NCBI GenBank assembly: GCA_038400315.1
Contig: CP151667.1
Span: forward strand, 1,313,174-1,377,173
DNA length: 64,000 nucleotides
Source of the DNA: Isosphaeraceae bacterium EP7
GTDB lineage: Bacteria > Planctomycetota > Planctomycetia > Isosphaerales > Isosphaeraceae
Direction of reading: 5' to 3'
Each line of letters opens with the position of its first letter. Within the stretch, counting starts at the first letter, position 1. This document shows, one piece after another, positions 43,600 through 52,798 of the stretch. The position numbers and the translations under genes were made by a program. A model generated the notes under the pieces. It ran no database searches, was not told where the DNA came from, and worked only from the letters and a program-made list of their open reading frames with translations.

Positions 43600-46383
43600 T
43601 TAATCGAGATACGAGAATTCGTTGGAGAGGAGGAGCGCCTGGACGTAACGCTCCCAGGAGGCGGCCGAGGCGCCATCCTCGCGGAGGAACTCACGTGCCA
43701 GGCCCCGCTCCTCATTGGAGGGGGACCGCTGGAAGAGGGCCCCGTAGAGCCCGGCGATGCGCCCGTCCTCTTCGCCGGTTGCCCGCCCGGAGACGGAACG
43801 GGCTGCGCCGACGACGAATGGGTGATTCATGAGGAAGAGTGCCTGGGGCGCGATGGTCGTCGGGTCACGGCGCGCGCTCGTGGCGTTGGGATCGGGGAAG
43901 TCGAACGTCCGGTAGAGGCCGGGAAGGTTCAGCCGATCGAGGAAGCCGTAAAGGGTGCGCCTGGAGGGCGCATCGGCCGTGATGTCCGGGAACGAGGGGC
44001 CGCCGACGTTGCCGTCGAGCCTTCCCGCGACGGCCAGAAGCGAATCGCGGGTCATCTCGAAATCGAGACGGCGGCGGTTCATCCTCCAGAGCAAGGCGTT
44101 TTCGGGGTCGACGGCGACGGCCTCGGGGCGATCGTCGCTGGCCTGCTGATAGGCCGCCGATCGCATGATCTGCCGATGCAGGGCCTTGATCGACCACCCC
44201 TCGGCCATGAACCGAGTGGCCAGGTGATCGAGTAACTCGGGATGCGTGGGCGGGTCGCTGCGCAGGCCGAAATCGCTGGGAGTCTGGACCAGCGGGGCGC
44301 CGAAGTGATGCATCCAGACTCGATTGACCAGCACGCGGGCGGTCAGCGGATTGTCGCGAGACGCGATCGCCTGAGCCAGCTCAAGCCGGCCGCTGCCGGC
44401 CTGGAACGGTTTAGCCTGGCCATGAGAGAGCACGTCGAGGAACTTGCGGGCGACGGGCTGGCCGGGGTTGAACGGGTTGCCCCGGACGAAGACGCGGGGC
44501 TCGACGGGGCTGGCCAGGTCTTCCAAGGCCATCGCCCTCGGCGGGGCCCCGGGGCCGGTCGTCCGCCATTTCACCACGGCGTTCCGAAGTTCCTGGAGCC
44601 TGCCCTGGGCCGGCCGGTCGGGAAGCAGGGCCAGGTCGCCGTACGGGTCGAACGGCAGGTCGGCCGGTGCGTCGGGCCCGTGGAAAAGCGGCCGCAATTG
44701 TTCCAGCGCAGGATAGGGCAGGGGGCCGGGCTCGACCCCACGCAAGTTGGCCCGGTCGTCGTGCTCGGCCGCGATCGACTCGACATTGTTCAGAAGCCGA
44801 CCGTATGCCGCGGCGGCTTCGGCCAGCGTGGCGGGGGGCCGGGCGGAGAACTCGGCAACGACGGCCGCGTTGACCGGCTTCGAGGGGTCATCGGTCGCGA
44901 AGCCACGTGAGGCCAGGCTCCGCGCTTCATCGGCAAATGTTCTGGGCGGGAGTGCGGCCAGTGCATGCCAGGGGGCGAGCACCGGGTGATGACGCTTCTT
45001 GGTCCGTTCCAGGAGCTTGCGGTAACGCGTGATCATCGCCGGGTTGAGGTCGCCGCCGTCGGCCAGCAGCATGAACTCCTCGGTGGAAGGCTGGTCGAGT
45101 GACGACTGGGCGGCGATGAGATAGTCGCCGACACGCGACCTGGCCCCCGCGGTCAGCTCGCGGTGCTTCTCGGCGACGAACTCGGCGAGTTTTCCTTCGA
45201 GAGACGTTAGCTCGCGGGCGAAGTTCACATACTCGGGCGTCGCAGGCGGCCTCTCGAAGAGAGGAGGCTTGGTCGGTTCCATGGAACTGGCGAAGACGCC
45301 GTAGAGGGCGTAATAGTCTTTTGTCGGGATCGGGTCGAACTTGTGGTCGTGGCAGCGTGCGCACGAGACCGTCAGGCCCATCAGGCCGCGGCTTACCACG
45401 TCGATCCGATCGTCGATCACGTCGTGGATGTTGTTCATGAACCGGCTGCCGATGGTCAGGTAGCCCATGGCCCTGAGGGGCCTGCGATCCTCACTCGGCG
45501 GGAGGCGGTCGGCGGCAAGCTGCTCGACGATGAATCGGTCGTAGGGGAGGTCGTCGTTGAACGACTGGATGACATAGTCGCGATACGTGTAAGCCCAGGG
45601 ATAATTTGCATCCTCGAACAGGATGTAACCCTTGGTGTCCGCGTAACGCGAGACGTCGAGCCAGTGCCGGGCCCAGCGCTCGCCGTACTGGGGCGAGGCG
45701 AGCAGGCGATCAACAACCTTGCCGAAGGCATCCGGGGAGTCGTCGGCGAGAAAACGGTCGACATCCGCAGAGGCAGGGGGGAGGCCGGTCAGGTCGTAGG
45801 TCGCCCGACGGATCAAGGTGCGTTTGTCGGCGGGACGAGACGGTTCGAGCCCCTTGGCTTCGAGCGAGCTCAGGATGAATCGGTCGACCGGCATCCTCGG
45901 CCATTCGGCGCGCTTGACGGGGGGCAACGAGGGATCGCCGATCGGCTGGAAGGCCCAGTGCTTTGAGGCGTCGGTCCCGTTTGCCGCGGCGTCAAGCTCC
46001 GACGACTCGGGCCAGGGGGCGCCCATCTTCACCCAGGCGGTGAGGTCGGCGACGGCATCGACACTCAAGGCAACCTTGGGGGGCATCTTGATCTCCCCCT
46101 CGCGGCGGATGACCTCGATGAGCGTGCTCTCTTCGGGCTGGCCCGGCGTGACGACCGGGCCGAGATCCGGGTGGACGAGCGCCTCGCGGGAGTCAAGCCG
46201 GATGCCCCCCTTCTGCACCTTGGCGCCATGGCACGAGGCGCAGCTTTCGACCAGGATCGGCCGGATCCGGCGCTCGAAAAATTCGGCCTGTTGCGGGGTC
46301 GCGACGGGGACTGCCGATGATGGAGTGTCGCCAGGGGCCGTCGCCAGAATCGGGCCGATCAGGAGGAACGAAGCTGCCCACAT
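43600..46383 (-). CDS. PSD1 and planctomycete cytochrome C domain protein (DUF1549/DUF1553)
   Basis: 927 residues. A cleavable signal peptide (MWAASFLLIGPILATAPGD) is followed by the planctomycete cytochrome C domain with a single CASCH motif (SCASCHGAKVQKGGIRLDSR) near residue 50, DUF1549 (ADKRTLIRRATYDLTGLPPASADVDRFL, YGERWARHWLDVSRYADTKGY) and DUF1553 at the C-terminus (DNPLTARVLVNRVWMHHFGAPLVQTPSDFG, then ALFLMNHPFV). Such proteins are encoded with DUF1501 proteins in planctomycetes and are thought to process sulfated or complex polysaccharides, which is not proved. Start 46383 places the signal peptide first; the longer frame adds 25 unconserved residues. The operon has its own promoter. 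Confidence 0.93.
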   Translation of the reverse strand: MWAASFLLIGPILATAPGDTPSSAVPVATPQQAEFFERRIRPILVESCASCHGAKVQKGGIRLDSREALVHPDLGPVVTPGQPEESTLIEVIRREGEIKMPPKVALSVDAVADLTAWVKMGAPWPESSELDAAANGTDASKHWAFQPIGDPSLPPVKRAEWPRMPVDRFILSSLEAKGLEPSRPADKRTLIRRATYDLTGLPPASADVDRFLADDSPDAFGKVVDRLLASPQYGERWARHWLDVSRYADTKGYILFEDANYPWAYTYRDYVIQSFNDDLPYDRFIVEQLAADRLPPSEDRRPLRAMGYLTIGSRFMNNIHDVIDDRIDVVSRGLMGLTVSCARCHDHKFDPIPTKDYYALYGVFASSMEPTKPPLFERPPATPEYVNFARELTSLEGKLAEFVAEKHRELTAGARSRVGDYLIAAQSSLDQPSTEEFMLLADGGDLNPAMITRYRKLLERTKKRHHPVLAPWHALAALPPRTFADEARSLASRGFATDDPSKPVNAAVVAEFSARPPATLAEAAAAYGRLLNNVESIAAEHDDRANLRGVEPGPLPYPALEQLRPLFHGPDAPADLPFDPYGDLALLPDRPAQGRLQELRNAVVKWRTTGPGAPPRAMALEDLASPVEPRVFVRGNPFNPGQPVARKFLDVLSHGQAKPFQAGSGRLELAQAIASRDNPLTARVLVNRVWMHHFGAPLVQTPSDFGLRSDPPTHPELLDHLATRFMAEGWSIKALHRQIMRSAAYQQASDDRPEAVAVDPENALLWRMNRRRLDFEMTRDSLLAVAGRLDGNVGGPSFPDITADAPSRRTLYGFLDRLNLPGLYRTFDFPDPNATSARRDPTTIAPQALFLMNHPFVVGAARSVSGRATGEEDGRIAGLYGALFQRSPSNEERGLAREFLREDGASAASWERYVQALLLSNEFSYLD

Positions 46384-46739
46384 TGGATCGAAAGCCCTCG
46401 GCGCAGGGGGGTGACATCGCGCATCGAACCGGGGAGGGCGTTCGTCACAGAGCGACAAAGCTGTCCGAAGGCCACCGACGGGCCCTGGATGAAATGTTTA
46501 AGCCTCGTTGGATTCTAGCCCAAAGACTCAGCGCGGTGAAGCCCTCGGGCCGGAGATGTGAGGGCGAAAGGCCGCGGATAAGCCGAGCTGGACCACCCCA
46601 CACGAATGACCAGAACCCGTGCGATCGTACGACGTGGCCGAGTTTGTTGTGAGATTCGAGCACGGATGGCAGGCTTTGGTCTTCCCCGGCGGGGTCGGCG
46701 CTCCGTACACTAGCGGGTGAACAAGGAGCAGGACTGCCC
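46384..46739. other. divergent intergenic region, 356 bp
   Basis: Between the DUF1549 operon (minus) and rimO (plus). It holds the minus-strand promoter at 46512-46540. A TACACT at 46706 is a possible -10 for rimO but has no matching -35. Open frames in it have no coding features. Confidence 0.45.
46512..46540 (-). promoter_or_regulatory. promoter of the DUF1549/DUF1501 operon
   Basis: On the minus strand: TTCACC, 17-base spacer, TAGAAT. The predicted start near 46505 leaves a leader of about 120 bases. Confidence 0.5.
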
Positions 46740-48176
46740 ATGAAGCCGGCCGATAATTCGCCCCCCAAGACCTATGCCTTCGTCAGCTTGGGTTGCCCCA
46801 AAAACCTCGTCGACAGCGAGCGGATGCTCGGTCTGCTGGCTCAGGATGGGTACGTTCTCGTGCCCGACTCGGCCAAGGCCGACCTGGTGATCGTCAACAC
46901 GTGCGGATTCATCGACGCCGCGCGGCAGGAGTCGCTTGGCGTCATCCGCGAGATGCTCGAGCGCAAGAAGCGGGGCGAAGTTAAAGGGGTGGTCGTGGCC
47001 GGCTGCCTGGCCGAGCGCCAGCGTGAGCTGCTGCTGGAGGAAGTGCCGGACGTCGACCAGATCGTTGGCGTCTTCGGCCGCGAGGAGATCGTCAGCGTCG
47101 CCGACCGGATCATGAACGGCCTGCAAGAGCAGCGCACCGTCTTCCGGCCGGCCGCCGTGCGTGCCCAGGACGACACCGCTCGCCTGCGGATCACGCCCAG
47201 GCACCTGGCCTACCTGAAGGTGTCCGAAGGCTGCGACCGGCTCTGCACGTTCTGCGCGATCCCGGGGATGCGCGGCAAGCACGTCACCAAGCCGATCGAG
47301 CAGGTCATCGTCGAGGCCCGCGAGCTGGTGGCCGACGGAGTGCGCGAGCTGAACCTCGTCGCCCAGGACATGACCTATTACGGCGTCGACCTTTATGGCC
47401 GACCGCGGCTGGCCGACCTGATCCGCGAGCTGGACCAGGTCGACGGCCTCGACTGGATCCGGGTCCTGTACAACTACCCCAACTATTTCACAGACGAGCT
47501 TTACGAGACCCTCGCATCGGCCTCGAAGGTGATTCCGTATCTTGATATGCCGCTCCAGCATATCAACGACCGGATGCTGAAGATGATGAACCGGCGGCAC
47601 GACCGCGCGGGGACCGAGACGATCATCGCCAATTTGCGGAAGTCGATGCCCAACCTGGTCTTGCGGACGACGTTCATCGTCGGCTTCCCGGGCGAGACCG
47701 AGGCCGAGTTCAACGAGTTGCTGGAATACGTCGAGGCGACGAAGTTCGAGCGTCTGGGAGTTTTCCCCTACTCGCACGAGCCTGACACGCCCGCCGCGAA
47801 GCTGCCTGGTCAGATCGAACAGGCGGTTCGCGAGGAACGCCGCGACCGTGTGATGGCCGCCCAGCAGCCGATCGCGTTCGGCTTCAATGAGAGCCTGATC
47901 GGCAAGACGCTGGACGTGCTGATCGACGGGCCTTCGCCCGAGTCGGACGGCCGTCTCTGGCTGGGCCGGACGTATGCCGACGCCCCCGACGTGGACGGCC
48001 TGACCTACGTCCAGGGGGCGAACTTGCAGACCGGCGACCTGGTCTCTTGCGAGATCGTTGGGACGCGAGGCTATGACCTGGTGGCCGACGCCGGTAACAT
48101 GCCCCCTCGGGGTCGCCGGTCGCGTCCCAAGGCGAAGAAGAGCCTGAAGAGCTCGCTGACGATCCTCAATCTCTGA
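46740..48176 (+). CDS. rimO: ribosomal protein S12 methylthiotransferase
   Basis: 478 residues. MTTase N-terminal domain with the three cluster cysteines (SLGCPKN, VNTCGF, VAGCLAE), the radical-SAM motif EGCDRLCTFCAIPGMRGKH and a C-terminal TRAM domain. NLVDSERMLG after the first Cys is characteristic of RimO rather than MiaB. It adds a methylthio group to an aspartate of ribosomal protein S12. It starts with ATG 46740 after AAGGAG 15 bases upstream. A short basic Lys/Arg tail (RGRRSRPKAKKSLKS) extends the C-terminus. pgsA follows after 22 bp. Confidence 0.94.
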   Translation: MKPADNSPPKTYAFVSLGCPKNLVDSERMLGLLAQDGYVLVPDSAKADLVIVNTCGFIDAARQESLGVIREMLERKKRGEVKGVVVAGCLAERQRELLLEEVPDVDQIVGVFGREEIVSVADRIMNGLQEQRTVFRPAAVRAQDDTARLRITPRHLAYLKVSEGCDRLCTFCAIPGMRGKHVTKPIEQVIVEARELVADGVRELNLVAQDMTYYGVDLYGRPRLADLIRELDQVDGLDWIRVLYNYPNYFTDELYETLASASKVIPYLDMPLQHINDRMLKMMNRRHDRAGTETIIANLRKSMPNLVLRTTFIVGFPGETEAEFNELLEYVEATKFERLGVFPYSHEPDTPAAKLPGQIEQAVREERRDRVMAAQQPIAFGFNESLIGKTLDVLIDGPSPESDGRLWLGRTYADAPDVDGLTYVQGANLQTGDLVSCEIVGTRGYDLVADAGNMPPRGRRSRPKAKKSLKSSLTILNL

Positions 48177-48198
48177 GACCAGAGGCCCGTCCGCGATC

Positions 48199-48783
48199 AT
48201 GGCGACCACCACCTCCGCGACCCGCCTCTGGAACGTGCCGAACACGCTCACGATGGGCCGGCTGTTCCTTGCGGTCATCGTCCTGGCCTTCATCTCCGCC
48301 GGCTGGTATTTCTCGGCGCTGGTCGCCTTCGCGATCGCGTCGTCGACGGACGCCCTCGATGGCTATATCGCGCGTCGGCTCAACCAGGTCACGGCACTCG
48401 GTCGTCAGCTCGATCCGCTCGTCGACAAGATCATCGTGCTGGGCGCGTTCATCTTCCTGCTGGCCGTCCCGGGCACGGGCCTTGCCCCCTGGATGGTGAC
48501 CGTCGTGGTGCTGCGTGAGCTGGTTATCCAGGCGTTGCGCAGTCACCTTGAAGGGCAGGGGATGGCCTTCGGCGCCAAGTGGCCTGGCAAGGTGAAGACC
48601 ACGTTCCAGTGCCTGGCGATCTCCGCGATTCTGGCCTGCCTCTGGCTCGGCGCGCCGCAACCCTGGCTGATGGGCCGCGACGGCCTGGTCTGGATCTCGA
48701 TCGCTCTGACCTTATATAGCGGCCTGGATTACCTGGCCGGCGCGATGACTTTGCTCCGAGGCGACGCCGCCCCCTTGAGGTAG
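48199..48783 (+). CDS. pgsA: CDP-diacylglycerol-glycerol-3-phosphate 3-phosphatidyltransferase
   Basis: 194 residues with the CDP-alcohol phosphotransferase motif DALDGYIARRLNQVTALGRQLDPLVDK (DG-x2-AR-x8-G-x3-D-x3-D) and four or more membrane segments. It starts with NVPNTLTMGRLFLAV, the usual N-terminal pattern of PgsA. It makes phosphatidylglycerol phosphate in the membrane. It sits between rimO and uppP; a GAGG ribosome site of uppP lies at its 3' end, so the genes are likely one transcript. Confidence 0.92.
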   Translation: MATTTSATRLWNVPNTLTMGRLFLAVIVLAFISAGWYFSALVAFAIASSTDALDGYIARRLNQVTALGRQLDPLVDKIIVLGAFIFLLAVPGTGLAPWMVTVVVLRELVIQALRSHLEGQGMAFGAKWPGKVKTTFQCLAISAILACLWLGAPQPWLMGRDGLVWISIALTLYSGLDYLAGAMTLLRGDAAPLR

Positions 48784-48789
48784 CTTTCC

Positions 48790-49728
48790 ATGCTCGACTG
48801 GGTCGAAGCGCTGACCTTGGGCATTGTCCAGGGCCTCACCGAGTTCTTGCCGATTTCAAGTGACGGCCACCTGGCGACGACACAGAAGCTATTCGGCTGG
48901 ATTCGAGGGGTGTCATCGTCGGCCGCCGACGACCTCTTCTTCGTCGTCATCGTGCACATCGGCACCCTCGTGGCGATCCTGCTGCGATATCGGACCGAGG
49001 GGCGCATGGGCGCGCAAGGGCTCCTCGGCTCGGAACAGGTCCCGACCGAATATCGCCGGAATTCGGTGGTGAGGGCGGGGCTGCTCGCCGTGCTCGCGAC
49101 GATGCCGGCTGCCGTGGTTGGCCTGTTCCTCAAGAAGCAAATCGAGGCGACCTTCGCGAGCCCCGCCGCCGCGGCGATCGGGTTCCTGATCACCGCGGGG
49201 GTGCTGTTGCTGACGATGGGCTTGAAGTCGGGGCACAAGGGGCTGAACGAGACGACCTGGGTGGACGCCCTCGCCGTAGGAGTCGCCCAGGCCTTCGCGC
49301 CTTTGCCCGGCGTGAGCCGGAGCGGCACGACCATCGCGGCGGGCCTGGCACTGGGCTTCACCAAGACCTGGGCGGTCGGTTTCAGCCTACTGATGGCCAT
49401 CCCCGCGATCGCAGGGGCCGAGCTCGTCGAATTGAAAGACGTCGACTACGCCACTCTCACGCCCGATTTCGTGGCGCGCTGCGTGGCAGCCTCGGTCGTC
49501 TCGGGCGTGGTCGGGTATGTGGCCCTGGTCTGGCTCGTTCGCGTTGTCCGATCGGGCAAACTATGGTATTTTTCTGTATACCTGGTGGCGCTCGCCCTGG
49601 TGATCTTCGCGACCCTCTGGCTTGGAGGAGATCGAGCCCATGCCGTCCCTCCGGCTGCTGAAAACGGGGCCGTTCGGGGCGCTCCCGCGGTGGGACTACC
49701 TGAGCTCGCGGAACCCTCGCCCCGATGA
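48790..49728 (+). CDS. uppP: undecaprenyl-diphosphatase
   Basis: 312 residues. Both conserved active-site segments are found: VQGLTEFLPISSDGHL and PLPGVSRSGTTI. About eight membrane segments are visible. UppP dephosphorylates undecaprenyl diphosphate, recycling the carrier lipid of cell-wall synthesis. Ser-Asp (SSDGH) replaces the more usual Ser-Ser/Gly-Ala after PIS, a common variant. The C-terminal 30 residues are Ala/Pro-rich and overlap the start of addB by 89 bp. GAGG is positioned 9 bases before the ATG, within the end of pgsA. Confidence 0.93.
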   Translation: MLDWVEALTLGIVQGLTEFLPISSDGHLATTQKLFGWIRGVSSSAADDLFFVVIVHIGTLVAILLRYRTEGRMGAQGLLGSEQVPTEYRRNSVVRAGLLAVLATMPAAVVGLFLKKQIEATFASPAAAAIGFLITAGVLLLTMGLKSGHKGLNETTWVDALAVGVAQAFAPLPGVSRSGTTIAAGLALGFTKTWAVGFSLLMAIPAIAGAELVELKDVDYATLTPDFVARCVAASVVSGVVGYVALVWLVRVVRSGKLWYFSVYLVALALVIFATLWLGGDRAHAVPPAAENGAVRGAPAVGLPELAEPSPR

Positions 49729-52700
49729 CCTGATCCTCGTCGCCGGCCCGACGGCCCGCGACCGCTGTCGGGCGGCACTTGCGAGCGGCCGTGATTCCTG
49801 GCTGGCTGGCCGCGTCTGGTGCTGGGACGACCTCTGGATGGCCCAGGCCGACGGGCGGCCCGATCGGCCTGCCTTGCTCTCCGACGCCGGGCGTCGCGAG
49901 GCCCTGAAGCAGGCTCTGGATCGTGCCCATAAGGCGACCGAACTCGACCGGATCGGTCATGGGGCTGCGACGCCAGGATTTCGGCGGCAGGTCAGCGAGC
50001 GTATCTCCGCCTGGATGCAGGCCGAACGATTTCCGTCGCCGAGTCCCCGAGCGTCCGATGTGGAGAATGCCCAGCGGTCGATCTTCCACCACTATCGAGC
50101 CGTCCTGCGCGAGCTGAATGCGGCCGACCTCGACTCGTTCGCAAGCTGGGCCTCGATCCCCTCGGATGACCACGCGAACGGATGGTTGGGGTCGCTCGGC
50201 CGTGTCCTGGTTGCCGAACCGCTGTCGATGACGCCCGCGCGATGGCGTGGTGTCGCACTCCTCCTCGACCACGCGAGGACGTTCACCGTCACGCTCCCGT
50301 ACGTCGCCGGCCCGGCGCTCGGCGAGGTCTACGCCGCCACCCGGCCAATCCGCGAGCGATTGCTCGAGCTGGGCCTGGAAGAGATCGTGCAGCCCGTCGA
50401 CCGGACCAGGTCCGTGTGCCTCTCCGCCCTGGATGTGCTGTTCGAACGCGACGACGAGTACGAGATTCCTCCCCCGCTCCCGACCGAAGGCCTCTCCCTG
50501 ATCGGGGCGCCAAGGGGCGAGGACCTGTCCAGGGTCGTCGCGTCGGAGGTTCGGGCTTATCTCGAAGATGGGGCGCGGCCGGCGGAGGTCGCGGTCGTCG
50601 TCAGACAGTGGGATGACGAGGCCGCCCTGATCGTCGGGGAGTTGCACGCGTGGTCGATCCCGGCGACCACGTCGATCGGGCGACCGCTTGCGAATGACGC
50701 GTGCCTCTGCGCCCTCAAGCTGGCAATGGGGATCACGGTCGAAGACTGGGCGACCGGCCCCCTCGTCCGGTTTTTGCGAAATGGCCAGGTGGACCCGGTC
50801 GGGCTGGGCGGTGAATCGACGGACGACCTGGCGGTTGCCGCCTCGATGATCCGGGCGACGCGTGTGACTCGCGGGCTGGACGCGCTCCGGGTTGCTCTTG
50901 CTCGCGCCGCGAACCCGCCTAAGCGGGGAGACGAGGACCAGATGTCGCAGGCCCGCTCGCGGAAGGCGAGCCGGGCGGCAGTCGCTCTCAAAATCGTCGA
51001 AAGGCTGGCCCAGGTCCTGCCGCCCTCGGGATGGTCGGGGAGCTGGTCCGACATGGTCGACCGGACTCGTCTGCTCTGGCGTGTCATCGGCCTGGACCGC
51101 TCCGAGGCAGGCCGTCGATCGACCTCCATGCTCGGGGCGGCGTTCGACGATCAAGGGTGGGTGATTGAAGGACTGGGGCAGGGCAAGGGGAGGACGGAGT
51201 GGCGGGCGTTTGTCGAACAGGTCGGCACGATGCTCGGTGAGCTGACGTTTCCACGCGACGCCGAACCCGGATCTGTCCTGGTGACCACCCTCGCCGACGC
51301 CGCCGGCCTGCAATCCAAACACGTTCTGATGGCCAACCTCGGCGAGGGGACATTTCCGATCCGGGCGGCAGTCGCGGGCCGCGACCAGCCCGAGCGACGG
51401 GCTGGGTTCGATTTCGACGAGCCCTCCGAGCCCGAGAACCTGGCCTTCGCGAGTGAGGCCCTGGAGTTCCTCCGGCTTGGCGGCATGGCCGGTCGCACCC
51501 TGGCGTTGGTCTATCCCACGACCGACGAGTCGGGCCAGGACCTGCTGCCCGCGAGTTTCGCCGAGGACCTGATCCGTCGACTCGACGCCGACCCGGCCGG
51601 CAGTCGGGTCCATCGTTCGCGCCGGCGGTATGACCCGACCCTGCTCGACGATCCGGGACTTGCCATCTCGGCCAACGACCGTCGGGTCCGGGCCGTTGCC
51701 CTGGCCCGGAAGACGGGGGCCGTCGACGAGCTGGTCAGGCTCGCATCTTCTCCGACGCATCGGTCGATCCTGTTCGCCGCGGCATCCGCCCTGCGGGTGA
51801 CGTCGAGGCGAAAGTTCGACAGGTCGTTCGGTCGGTTCGATGGGCGGCTGGAAGATTCCAGAATCGGCCAGGCGTTGATGACCAGCTTCGGCCCGGATCA
51901 TACATTTAGCGCCAGTCAGCTCGAATCGTTCACCCTCTGCCCCTTTCAGTTCTTCTCCCGGTATGTGCTGAACCTGGAACCCCCCGACGAACGCGGCGAG
52001 TTTGATGATGACTACGCAGACCGCGGCGACCGCCTGCACAAGGCGCTGGAACTGATCCACGTCCGCCTGCGCGACGAGCCGGGCGACCCTCTGATCAGGC
52101 TCCGAGAGCTGGTGCAGACGCATCTCGGTTCCGAGCTCATCGCGCCAGTCGGCTCGGTGGCCGCGGGGCTGGAGCGGATCGCCGAGGAGCGTAAGCAACG
52201 GACCCTGATTCGGTACGCGGGTCAATATGCCGATTACTCCCACGAGAAGGCCGAGACGCTGCACCCGCAGCACTTCGAGGTGAAGTTCGGCGCCGATGCC
52301 GGCCAGCCCGTTCTCAGGCTCGGCGAGGGGAGCGATGCGGTCCAGCTGCGAGGCGTCATCGACCGGATCGACCTCGTCGACCGGCCGGTCGGTCCCCCAT
52401 CATTCCGGGTGATCGACTACAAGTCGGGGGCGGGCCCTTCCAAGGCGGATATCTCGTCGGCCCTCATGCTCCAACTTCCCCTCTACGCGCTCGCGGTGCA
52501 GAAATTGGCCCTGGATGGCCGGTCGGCAGATCTGCTCGACGTCGGCTACTGGGGCCTGTCGGGGGTCGGCTATCGGTCGTTCGTCCCCAAGGGGAGCAAC
52601 TGGGACGAATTTCTCGGCCGTGTTGAGCGGTTCGTGCTGGCCCAGGTGGGCATGCTCCGCGACGGCGGCTTCGCCGTCAGCCCGCGCAAGGGAGACTGCC

Positions 52701-52798
52701 ACCAGCATTGCGACTTCTCGCTGGCCTGCCGGATCCGCCAGGCCCGGTCCGTCGGCAAGGACCGCTCCGGCTTCCCCGAGATCGAGACACAGGGATGA
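49640..52798 (+). CDS. addB: AddB-like helicase-nuclease subunit (PD-(D/E)XK, Fe-S)
   Basis: 1052 residues, comparable to AddB of AddAB/RexB double-strand-break repair enzymes. The N-terminal helicase-like half lacks a Walker A: the expected loop reads LILVAGPTARDRC. The C-terminal nuclease is complete: HKALE, G-V-I-D908 (GVIDRID) and IDYKSG (D926, K928). Four cysteines that would hold a 4Fe-4S staple are present: Cys767 (LCPFQFF) and Cys1020, Cys1024, Cys1030 near the end (DCHQHCDFSLAC). With AddA it would process DNA ends for recombination. ATG 49640 has GGAGG upstream and overlaps uppP. The stop overlaps addA (ATGA). Confidence 0.85.
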   Translation: MPSLRLLKTGPFGALPRWDYLSSRNPRPDDLILVAGPTARDRCRAALASGRDSWLAGRVWCWDDLWMAQADGRPDRPALLSDAGRREALKQALDRAHKATELDRIGHGAATPGFRRQVSERISAWMQAERFPSPSPRASDVENAQRSIFHHYRAVLRELNAADLDSFASWASIPSDDHANGWLGSLGRVLVAEPLSMTPARWRGVALLLDHARTFTVTLPYVAGPALGEVYAATRPIRERLLELGLEEIVQPVDRTRSVCLSALDVLFERDDEYEIPPPLPTEGLSLIGAPRGEDLSRVVASEVRAYLEDGARPAEVAVVVRQWDDEAALIVGELHAWSIPATTSIGRPLANDACLCALKLAMGITVEDWATGPLVRFLRNGQVDPVGLGGESTDDLAVAASMIRATRVTRGLDALRVALARAANPPKRGDEDQMSQARSRKASRAAVALKIVERLAQVLPPSGWSGSWSDMVDRTRLLWRVIGLDRSEAGRRSTSMLGAAFDDQGWVIEGLGQGKGRTEWRAFVEQVGTMLGELTFPRDAEPGSVLVTTLADAAGLQSKHVLMANLGEGTFPIRAAVAGRDQPERRAGFDFDEPSEPENLAFASEALEFLRLGGMAGRTLALVYPTTDESGQDLLPASFAEDLIRRLDADPAGSRVHRSRRRYDPTLLDDPGLAISANDRRVRAVALARKTGAVDELVRLASSPTHRSILFAAASALRVTSRRKFDRSFGRFDGRLEDSRIGQALMTSFGPDHTFSASQLESFTLCPFQFFSRYVLNLEPPDERGEFDDDYADRGDRLHKALELIHVRLRDEPGDPLIRLRELVQTHLGSELIAPVGSVAAGLERIAEERKQRTLIRYAGQYADYSHEKAETLHPQHFEVKFGADAGQPVLRLGEGSDAVQLRGVIDRIDLVDRPVGPPSFRVIDYKSGAGPSKADISSALMLQLPLYALAVQKLALDGRSADLLDVGYWGLSGVGYRSFVPKGSNWDEFLGRVERFVLAQVGMLRDGGFAVSPRKGDCHQHCDFSLACRIRQARSVGKDRSGFPEIETQG

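Noticed and set aside
42544-44235. 563-codon plus-strand frame opposite the DUF1501/DUF1549 genes
   Set aside because: It crosses two confirmed genes and their intergenic gap and has no recognisable domain.
49457-52273. Open frame of about 940 codons opposite addB
   Set aside because: Same cause; no ribosome site, signal or motif, and the plus-strand frame has full AddB features.
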